Assembly: GCA_964578345.1 (NCBI GenBank)
Contig: CAZOCP010000022.1
Coordinates: 1-10,420, forward strand
Direction: 5' to 3'
DNA length: 10,420 bases
Origin: VGKP01 sp964578345
GTDB taxonomy: Archaea > Nanobdellota > Nanobdellia > Pacearchaeales > GW2011-AR1
Shown here one piece after another: positions 5,627 to 10,420 of this stretch; position 1 is the stretch's first letter, and each line of letters starts with the position of its first letter. The notes beneath the pieces were generated by a model that saw only the letters and a program-made list of their open reading frames with translations, searched no databases and was not told where the DNA came from. The translations under genes were made by a program, and so were the position numbers.

Positions 5627-6849
5627 AGTTTTTTAGCGATGAAATGGAAAACATGACAATGCTTCGGTGTGCCGTTTGCAGTTTTGTCATCCTTTTCTTC
5701 TTCATTAAGTAAAATGACTTCCATATCAGAGAGTAATTTTTCTACCTGTTCTTTAGTATGAAAAGTCATTTTTTTATTTACACTCCACTCATCTCGGACA
5801 CCGAAGAATTGACCGCAAAATATCCCTTCCTTTACGAGCGATGATTTTATTTTTTCAAAAACAACATCAAAACTTTCTGGCGGATTAAATGGCAAGGAAT
5901 ACATAGCGGAGGCGATATCGTATTCGTTTTTGGGAAAATCAAAATCTGCAAAAGCGGAAACGAAATAGTGGAGTTTGTTTGATTTTATCGCTTCCGCTTC
6001 TTTCGTCATCAAATCCGCTTTATCAACTACTGTTACATCAAATCCCTGTTCAAGTAGATAGCGAGTATCTTTTAACGCACCGCCACCAATATCAATCGCC
6101 TTGTTCTTATCAGCAACGTACTCAAGGGCTTTGATGAGAAGTTTTGTTGGTGGTTTATTTTTTGTGATTTCGTAATATTCCGCCCAATCTCTCTTCTTAA
6201 ATTTTTCGTTTCCTAGAACGTTATTAACCACAGCTTTTACATCTTTCTTTTCTAGCCAGAGTTTTTTGATCTCGGCACGCATTTCTTGATGTTGCGGATA
6301 GCCAGTATCCGGTTTTCCACTCAACAAATCGGAAAACTCAAGATTCAAGAGTTCCGTCAGTGATTCCTTAATGTAGTTATACACCAATTTTGAAAGTCCC
6401 TCGTCCAATAACTTTTTGCCAAAGGCGTGCCAAGTGTAGAAATGTAAAAGTTCGTGCATTATCGTGTTGCTGGAAAATTCCGAGCTGATTCTGACGAAAA
6501 AATAGTTTTGCTCGATATTGTAGGTGCAACGCTCGTTGTGGGTCAAATAAACGGTAATAATCGGCGCAGGGTAGGAAATGCCGAATATCTTTTCTACTCG
6601 CGGAATGAAAATCGGCTCCGCAATTTTCCATCTTTCCTCTACGGCGACAATTTCCTTGTTTGCGTCAAAGCCGTTTACCTTATCTTGTTCCTCTATGAAC
6701 GCTTTGACTTTTCCCGCTTCAAAATTGTCGCCGTATTTTTCGGAAAACGAAATTTGAAATTTTGTCGGCTTTTTGCTGTTTACTGCTCGTGTGCCGTTGA
6801 TAAAGTTCTCGATGTCTTTTTCTATGTTGTATGCAATATTTAATTTCAT
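5623..6849 (-). CDS. HExxH metallopeptidase-like domain fused to a class I SAM methyltransferase
   Basis: Numbering is from an upstream ATG at 6879 (418 aa); the chosen start is M11 at 6849. That ATG lies 4 nt after the stop of the upstream gene, whereas 6879 would overlap it by 26 nt. Residues about 11-220 are a metallopeptidase-like domain: TIMHELLHFYTWH gives HExxH (H142, E143, H146), and LLDEGLSKL supplies a plausible third ligand E160 in the DEG context typical of gluzincins. Residues about 230-418 are a Rossmann-type methyltransferase: AIDIGGGALKD (261-271) is motif I, VTVVDKAD with D286 is the acidic motif II, and EYDIASAMYSLPF is the motif IV region. There is no signal peptide or membrane span, so it is cytosolic. 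It is coupled on both sides (4-nt gap upstream, ATGA overlap downstream). Both halves look intact; substrates are unknown. A frameshift joining two formerly separate genes is a possible origin of the fusion. Confidence 0.75.
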   Translation of the reverse strand: MKLNIAYNIEKDIENFINGTRAVNSKKPTKFQISFSEKYGDNFEAGKVKAFIEEQDKVNGFDANKEIVAVEERWKIAEPIFIPRVEKIFGISYPAPIITVYLTHNERCTYNIEQNYFFVRISSEFSSNTIMHELLHFYTWHAFGKKLLDEGLSKLVYNYIKESLTELLNLEFSDLLSGKPDTGYPQHQEMRAEIKKLWLEKKDVKAVVNNVLGNEKFKKRDWAEYYEITKNKPPTKLLIKALEYVADKNKAIDIGGGALKDTRYLLEQGFDVTVVDKADLMTKEAEAIKSNKLHYFVSAFADFDFPKNEYDIASAMYSLPFNPPESFDVVFEKIKSSLVKEGIFCGQFFGVRDEWSVNKKMTFHTKEQVEKLLSDMEVILLNEEEKDDKTANGTPKHCHVFHFIAKKL

Positions 6850-6853
6850 AAAT

Positions 6854-7507
6854 TTATTTTTTGAAAACAACTGGCACAATTTTTTTCGCTATTTCTAGTT
6901 TGTCTTTCAGAGTAATTTGCTCTTGATAAAACTGTTGGAGTAAAGAATAAAAATCAGGGCTAATTTTTTGTATCTCCACAAGCCTCTGTTTCGGTGCAGG
7001 TGTCCACATTTGCCGAATATCAAAAAATAATTCTGTTAGCGCAAAAATTTTGTTTGTGAGCATGAGATTTGCTGTGGTTGGATCGCTGGCAAGAATACTC
7101 TCTGTATATTTTAGTGAGTCATCGGAATCAAAACGAAATTGCCCAAGTTGATATTCATCAATTGCTTTCTTGCCAGCGTCCAAAACCTCCTTGATTTTAT
7201 TTTTCAATTGCTCAACTGTGCCGTCTTTGTCGTATAAAATTTTTGCTACTTCCCAAAGCCCAGCCGCATCATCTTTGTGGCTTTCCCAATAGTCAAAAGC
7301 TCCTTTTTCAGTTGTATAAATAATTTCAAATGGTTGTCCGTTTCGGTGTTCAACAGTTCGGCGATAACCATCCGTCAAAATAACTACCAAATCAACATCG
7401 CTATCTGGGCGGTTATTGCCACGCGCCCAAGAGCCGAACATAATCACACCTAACACATCAGAGTGTTGTTTTAATTCTTCAAGAAATTTTTGTGTTTCTT
7501 TATTCAT
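6854..7507 (-). CDS. Nucleotidyltransferase (pol-beta superfamily, aminoglycoside-NTase/MNT-like)
   Basis: A 217-aa protein. Residues about 8-95 form an NTP_transf_2 domain: MFGSWARG (G25, S26) is the nucleotide-binding helix start, and RPDSDVDLVV supplies the metal-binding D37 and D39, with E61 (QPFEIIYT) a candidate third acidic residue. Residues about 97-215 are an all-helical C-terminal domain, as in nucleotidyltransferases that modify small molecules such as aminoglycosides. The expected reaction is transfer of a nucleoside monophosphate to a hydroxyl of an unknown acceptor; a toxin-antitoxin MNT role is less likely given the helical domain and the absence of a HEPN partner. It starts 4 nt after the stop of a 31-aa ORF, and the next gene starts 4 nt after its stop. 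Seven of its eight arginine codons that I checked are CGN, unlike the AGA-rich lysozyme and receptor genes. No TATA element was seen at the usual distance. Confidence 0.85.
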   Translation of the reverse strand: MNKETQKFLEELKQHSDVLGVIMFGSWARGNNRPDSDVDLVVILTDGYRRTVEHRNGQPFEIIYTTEKGAFDYWESHKDDAAGLWEVAKILYDKDGTVEQLKNKIKEVLDAGKKAIDEYQLGQFRFDSDDSLKYTESILASDPTTANLMLTNKIFALTELFFDIRQMWTPAPKQRLVEIQKISPDFYSLLQQFYQEQITLKDKLEIAKKIVPVVFKK

Positions 7508-7511
7508 AAAA

Positions 7512-7607
7512 TTATTTTACTAATTCCTCCATAGGAACGCCTAACGATTTTGGATGCTCAGAAATGCGGTTCAAACCGCGCCCCTCAGGGCGCTGCATTT
7601 CTGACAT
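7512..7607 (-). CDS. 31-aa ORF overlapping the htpX stop and carrying a palindrome
   Basis: ATG at 7607-7605 overlaps the htpX stop as TGATG. The frame runs without interruption (MSEMQRPEGRGLNRISEHPK, then SLGVPMEELVK) to TAA at 7512, and the next gene begins 4 nt later. The first half (SEM...RISE) is exactly the palindrome at 7558-7604. The second half reads like the tail of a larger protein. It may be a coupled microprotein, or the remnant C-terminus of a bacterial gene fused by recombination to the end of htpX. GGAGGAATTAG near its end could also serve as a Shine-Dalgarno for the nucleotidyltransferase, although it is rather far (about 17 nt) from that ATG. Confidence 0.35.
   Translation of the reverse strand: MSEMQRPEGRGLNRISEHPKSLGVPMEELVK
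7558..7604. repeat. Compact branched palindrome between htpX and the nucleotidyltransferase
   Basis: Outer stem TCAGAAATGC (7558-7567) and GCATTTCTGA (7595-7604), 10 bp without mismatch. Inside are GGT-TCAA-ACC (7568-7577, extendable to GCGGT/ACCGC at the expense of the outer stem) and GCGCCC-CTCA-GGGCGC (7578-7593). The GC-rich inner arms contrast with the AT-rich surroundings. It starts 2 bp after the htpX stop codon and marks the right edge of the foreign-looking block. No T-run follows on the minus strand, so it is not an obvious intrinsic terminator. Confidence 0.75.
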
Positions 7608-8512
7608 CACATAGACTCTAGCCTATGAATTCTCTCGTTTATGTCTGGATGTGTTGAAAATAAGTTAGACATTTTTTTTGCAGAGAATGGATTTGATATA
7701 AACAAAGGAGCCATGGCTTTTGCATAGTGATGTTTATCCTCTGATGATATATGATCGTTTTTTATTTTCTTAAGAGCTGATGCTAATCCGGGCGGATAGC
7801 GTGTGAATTTCACTCCGGTTGCATCTGCTGTGAACTCTCGTTTTCTAGATATTGCAAAAGATACTAGCCGAGCTGATATCGGGGCAAGTATTGAAAATAA
7901 TATGCCGATTATTAAAATAATCGCCCCTGCTCTTCCTCCTCGGTCTCTTGACTTTGAAAAATAAAGACTTCTTAAAAATATTTCCGCGGCTATAGATATA
8001 ATTCCGACAAGCACTGCAGCTAAGGTCATGAATCGAATATCAAAATTTGCGATGTGCGACATTTCATGAGCAATCACTCCTTCAAGCTCCTGCTTACTTA
8101 GCTTTTTTATGGCTCCAGAAGTAACGCAGATAACTGCATTTTTTGGATCTCTGCCAGAAGCAAAAGCGTTAATCTGTTCAGATTCCATTACATAGACTCT
8201 TGGTTTTGGAAGACCTGATGCTAAAGCCATATTTTCTACTGTATGAATAAGAAGTCTATGATATACAGATGAAGCTTCTTTGGCACGAACTGATGCCAAG
8301 GCTATTTTATCGGAGAAATAATAGCTGAAGAAAGTATAGAGCAGAGAAATAATAATTGAGAATATCATTATAATAAAAAATAAACCTGGATCAAGAATAA
8401 GGGATATAATATACCCTAAAAATATAATAAAAAGTATCATAACTGCCATTAAGAAAATAGATTTTATTTTATTTTTATTTATTTCATCTTCAAATGATAG
8501 ACGCTCTGACAT
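7607..8512 (-). CDS. htpX: HtpX-type membrane zinc metalloprotease (M48B)
   Basis: A 301-aa integral membrane protease for quality control of membrane proteins. Two N-terminal helices (about 17-39 and 44-63) precede the catalytic domain. GVIAHEMSHIANFD carries HExxH (H149, E150, H153). REFTADATG supplies the third zinc ligand E226 with the family's ExxxD pattern, and FSTHPDINERIHRL (THP at 287-289) is the C-terminal HtpX signature. Two further hydrophobic stretches lie at about 163-180 and 195-217. Length and motif order are those of complete HtpX proteins. A TATA element 25 bp upstream of the ATG indicates its own leaderless transcript. Downstream, its TGA overlaps the ATG of a 31-aa ORF at the edge of a foreign-looking block. 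The assignment is secure. Confidence 0.95.
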   Translation of the reverse strand: MSERLSFEDEINKNKIKSIFLMAVMILFIIFLGYIISLILDPGLFFIIMIFSIIISLLYTFFSYYFSDKIALASVRAKEASSVYHRLLIHTVENMALASGLPKPRVYVMESEQINAFASGRDPKNAVICVTSGAIKKLSKQELEGVIAHEMSHIANFDIRFMTLAAVLVGIISIAAEIFLRSLYFSKSRDRGGRAGAIILIIGILFSILAPISARLVSFAISRKREFTADATGVKFTRYPPGLASALKKIKNDHISSEDKHHYAKAMAPLFISNPFSAKKMSNLFSTHPDINERIHRLESM

Positions 8513-8532
8513 ATTTTTTTATAACAAAGATT

Positions 8533-8542
8533 GTTTATAAAG
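8533..8542 (-). promoter_or_regulatory. TATA element of htpX
   Basis: On the minus strand CTTTATAAAC is centred about 25 bp upstream of the htpX ATG at 8512, followed by an A/T-rich spacer with no Shine-Dalgarno motif. It indicates that htpX does not depend on read-through from the two genes upstream. Confidence 0.6.
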
Positions 8543-8583
8543 CTTTAGAAAATATTTTTTAGAATAGTTTGCACATTACTACT

Positions 8584-8862
8584 TCATCTAAGAGTTTCTA
8601 AAGTCTCATCCAAAACGGAAAAATCATCTTCCGGCGTTGCTAATGGACTTGCTGCTTCATCAGAATCTGTTTGGCCCGGAGTTATTGAGGCATCATTTGA
8701 TAAAGGCTGGTTTAAATTTGAAGATAATTCTTTTGAATCTTTCTTCAAAACAAAAAAAGCGATAATTAGTATAATTAATAAAATTATTATAACAATTAAT
8801 GCATTCCTTCCTATCTTCGCTGATTTTTCCATTATATGTGTTATTTTATTATATTCTGCCAT
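8584..8862 (-). CDS. Small single-span membrane protein with acidic tail
   Basis: A 92-aa protein with a short N-terminal segment, one membrane helix at about 21-39 (ALIVIIILLIILIIAFFVL), KK at the boundary, then a Ser/Thr/Pro- and Asp/Glu-rich tail (DSDEAASPLATPEDDFSVLDE) predicted to be disordered. The ATG at 8862 overlaps the preceding gene by 22 bp. A second in-frame ATG (M11) at 8832 lies 8 nt after that gene's stop and is a reasonable alternative start. Overlap and lack of a separate TATA element indicate cotranscription with the secreted protein upstream. I do not recognise a family; a partner of the six-Cys protein or of HtpX is only a guess from position. Confidence 0.65.
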   Translation of the reverse strand: MAEYNKITHIMEKSAKIGRNALIVIIILLIILIIAFFVLKKDSKELSSNLNQPLSNDASITPGQTDSDEAASPLATPEDDFSVLDETLETLR

Positions 8863-9548
8863 TCTTTTCGCAACTCCTGAATTTTAGGCTTGATTATATC
8901 TCTGTTCTCTCCATTTAATATAAGTTGTTTAATACTTACTATCATATCTATAATCTTTGCTGCTTCTTCATCTGTGAGATTTCCAGCAGCATGCTTGTCT
9001 TCTATTCTCTCTTGGAGATTATAGAGTACAAAGACAAGATATTCCCGCTTTGATTCGTTGTTTATTTCGTCTTTAATCTTATGGGCTATAAATCCTGCAG
9101 CTCTTTTGAAGCATTGGTCTTTTTGCCTGCCTTCTTTTTCATAACATTCCTGCACTTTTTTATAAAGAATTTCACATTTCTCAGGCTGTTTTACACCTCT
9201 GCATGATTCTTCTGTTTTATTTTCCAGCCTCTCTTCGATTTTTTCTGCTTTCTTTTCTAATCTGCATTTTATTCTTTCCTTTCTTCCATCTGAGTCTTCA
9301 CAGCTATGCATTCTTAGCCATTTTACGCGGGATTCGGCTCTTACCTTTCTTATTTCTTCTCTTTTTTCTTGGATTATTTCGCGTATTTCAGCTCTTTGAT
9401 TTGCTCGAGAATCATTTTGTGCAACATTTGATTTGGTTGCAGAATCTTCACGGTTTCCTGTGCTTGAGCCTGCTGCATAGACTAATGCTATTAGAGAAAA
9501 TGAAAGAAATATAATAAAAACTATGAAGGTAAAGGTTCTTTTTTGCAT
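8841..9548 (-). CDS. Secreted helical six-cysteine protein
   Basis: A 235-aa protein with a signal peptide or N-terminal anchor (hydrophobic 7-24, VYAA|G near residue 26). A charged, coiled-coil-like region rich in Glu, Arg and Lys follows (about 50-112, e.g. AEIREIIQEKREEIRKVRAE). Six cysteines at 83, 95, 116, 125, 135 and 146 could form three disulfides outside the cell. The C-terminal helical part (about 168-235) has no Cys. All segments look helical and no catalytic motif is visible. It is the first gene of a two-gene unit with the single-span protein, driven by a TATA element 25 bp upstream. No named family recognised; an envelope-located structural or binding protein is the most that can be said. 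Confidence 0.72.
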   Translation of the reverse strand: MQKRTFTFIVFIIFLSFSLIALVYAAGSSTGNREDSATKSNVAQNDSRANQRAEIREIIQEKREEIRKVRAESRVKWLRMHSCEDSDGRKERIKCRLEKKAEKIEERLENKTEESCRGVKQPEKCEILYKKVQECYEKEGRQKDQCFKRAAGFIAHKIKDEINNESKREYLVFVLYNLQERIEDKHAAGNLTDEEAAKIIDMIVSIKQLILNGENRDIIKPKIQELRKEWQNIIK

Positions 9549-9828
9549 GATAATATTTATAAGATTAAGTATATAAATATTCCTGAAGATTTTCTTGCGG
9601 TTTCAGGATTTAATGGAGATAAATGGAATATAATTAATTTTGTATTACCAAAATTATCTGAAAAGGCATAGCTTATTGCCAGAAGTGCCATGAGCGAATG
9701 GAATTTGTGTTTTATTCAAGGAAAGATGTCCCTTCAGATAGGAATAAGCTCGTTAGTTGGCTAGAAGTGAAGCGATTGTCTTAGCGAAGTTGCTAGAGGA
9801 GTATTATCTTGTAAAGGGTAACAAATAA
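9543..9828 (+). pseudogene. Decayed gene with two frameshifts and a CxxC motif
   Basis: Three plus-strand frames read in succession as one protein. Frame A (from about 9543) gives YINIPEDFLAVSGFNGDKWN and INFVLPKLSEKA, stopping at 9669-9671. Frame B, from about 9665, gives GIAYCQKCHERMEFVFYSRK and DVPSDRNKLVS, to about 9757. Frame C, from about 9760, gives LARSEAIVLAKLLEEYYLVK and GNK, with a TAA at 9826-9828. One-base shifts near 9663 and 9758 would restore about 95 codons. CQKCH suggests a zinc-binding knuckle. No good start codon is present and the 5' end runs into the divergent promoter of the secreted-protein gene, so the N-terminus is probably missing too. Family not recognised. Confidence 0.55.
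9569..9577 (-). promoter_or_regulatory. TATA element (TTTATATAC) of the secreted six-Cys protein gene
   Basis: Minus-strand TTTATATAC is centred 25 bp upstream of the ATG at 9548 and is identical to the element at 1069-1077. It lies inside the remains of the decayed plus-strand gene. Confidence 0.65.
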
Positions 9829-9839
9829 AGATTTAAATA
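9828..9839 (+). promoter_or_regulatory. TATA element (AAGATTTAAATA) of the zinc-knuckle protein gene
   Basis: TAAAGATTTAAATAGAAT repeats the string found before 3107; its TTTAAATA core (9832-9839) is centred about 25 bp upstream of the ATG at 9861. It begins at the last base of the TAA that ends the decayed gene. Confidence 0.7.
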
Positions 9840-9860
9840 GAATGATTATTCAGTCCAGTA

Positions 9861-10358
9861 ATGAACGGTGAACTGAAAATGTGTAATGCATGTAATGGTG
9901 ATGGTTACTTTGGGGATTTTATGCCTGGCCTGTACCCAATGCCCTGTCAATATTGTGCAGGTACTGGTAAAAATGGAATATGCACTCCTGAACTCCATAA
10001 ACATATTAAAGCCATAAGAAATGCGGCATATGAACAGATAGTGAAAGAAACTCCTCGCCCACAGATTGCCGGTCAAATTTTAGAAGCAACTTTAAGAATG
10101 AGTCTCGGAGGTTCCGAAGGCTCTACTTGGAAACGACGCCATGCTGAGCTCGGCCAACTATATCGCGAAACATGCCCTAGCGATTATATCCCTGTTGAAC
10201 GAGAATCTCTCGAAAACACGTGGAAGCAGGTCTATACACTCGTTGACATTAAGTACAAGCCTCTCGTTGAGAATAGGATGAAACGCGTCTTGGAAAAGAG
10301 GACATTGACAGAACTCGTAGATCTGGAAATTCTTGATGCCTCTCTTCATCATCAATAA
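9861..10358 (+). CDS. Small protein with two DnaJ-type CxxCxGxG zinc knuckles
   Basis: A 165-aa soluble protein. Near its N-terminus CNACNGDG (8-15) and CQYCAGTG (29-36) are two CxxCxGxG repeats, together enough to bind one zinc ion as in the central zinc-finger domain of DnaJ, which has four such repeats. There is no J domain and no DnaJ C-terminal substrate domain. Residues about 45-165 are mostly helical and charged, with no recognised motif. ATG 9861 is supported by the TATA element 25 bp upstream, giving a leaderless transcript. The role could be nucleic-acid or protein binding; this is inference. It is the last gene in the window, and 10359-10420 shows nothing recognisable. Confidence 0.75.
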   Translation: MNGELKMCNACNGDGYFGDFMPGLYPMPCQYCAGTGKNGICTPELHKHIKAIRNAAYEQIVKETPRPQIAGQILEATLRMSLGGSEGSTWKRRHAELGQLYRETCPSDYIPVERESLENTWKQVYTLVDIKYKPLVENRMKRVLEKRTLTELVDLEILDASLHHQ

Positions 10359-10420
10359 GGAAAGATTATAACGAGCCAATATCAAACTTCTAATGTTTCA
10401 TCTTCAGGCAGGAGACGATT

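Noticed and set aside
6454..6843. 129-codon plus-strand open frame
   Set aside because: Antisense shadow of the peptidase-methyltransferase gene, whose HExxH and motif I are on the minus strand.
7504..7607. Integron attC-like site (CGTTAGGC on the minus strand near a strong palindrome)
   Set aside because: GTTAGGC lies within the open 31-aa frame, and no matching RYYYAAC partner box is found on the other side of the palindrome. No second attC-like site was seen at the left end of the block, and no integron integrase is in the window.
9203..9514. Hydrophobic 103-codon plus-strand open frame
   Set aside because: Antisense of the charged coiled-coil region of the secreted six-Cys protein; Leu/Phe richness is just the complement of Glu/Lys/Arg codons.

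Overview
The window most likely comes from a small-genome archaeon of DPANN type (Woesearchaeota/Pacearchaeota-like); this lineage call is inference. The main sequence evidence is that at least seven genes have an A/T-rich TATA element (TTTATATAC or TTTAAATA, often preceded by AAAGA) centred about 23-28 bp upstream of the ATG with no Shine-Dalgarno motif. That is the geometry of leaderless archaeal transcripts. Compact AT-rich spacing and large secreted or anchored Cys-rich proteins fit the same picture. No rRNA, tRNA, CRISPR array, transposase or integrase was seen.

Layout, left to right. (1) 60-641 (+): an exported T4-type lysozyme (GH24) with all three catalytic positions intact, unexpected because archaea have no murein of their own. 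(2) 642-1097: no gene, but an unusual run of near-perfect hairpins with different sequences (665-964), opening with a branched cloverleaf-like element. (3) 1098-4798 (+): two large envelope proteins. One is a signal-peptide receptor with a single membrane span and a cytosolic class III cyclase-like domain that lacks its catalytic residues. The other is an anchored protein with an F5/8C (discoidin) domain, a Gly/Tyr repeat and Cys-rich modules. (4) 4795-5178 (-): a receiver-like protein lacking the phospho-acceptor Asp, convergent with the previous gene. (5) 5183-5384 (-): debris of a frameshifted gene. (6) 5381-7607 (-): a tightly coupled block of bacterial appearance. It holds a 31-aa ORF carrying a branched palindrome, a nucleotidyltransferase, a metallopeptidase-methyltransferase fusion, and a small protein that looks cut off at its C-terminus. 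(7) 7607-9548 (-): HtpX-type M48 membrane protease, a small single-span protein, and a secreted six-Cys helical protein. (8) 9543-9828 (+): a decayed gene with two frameshifts. (9) 9861-10358 (+): a small protein with two DnaJ-type CxxCxGxG zinc knuckles.

Functionally, most of the window concerns the cell surface: an exported murein hydrolase, a carbohydrate- or surface-binding protein, a transmembrane sensor without catalysis, and a membrane-quality-control protease. A cell that attaches to bacteria and attacks or remodels their wall would fit, but this is inference. The 5.4-7.6 kb block looks like acquired DNA: nearly all CGN arginine codons in the nucleotidyltransferase, 4-nt gene spacing or ATGA overlap, no TATA elements seen at its starts, and broken genes at its left edge.
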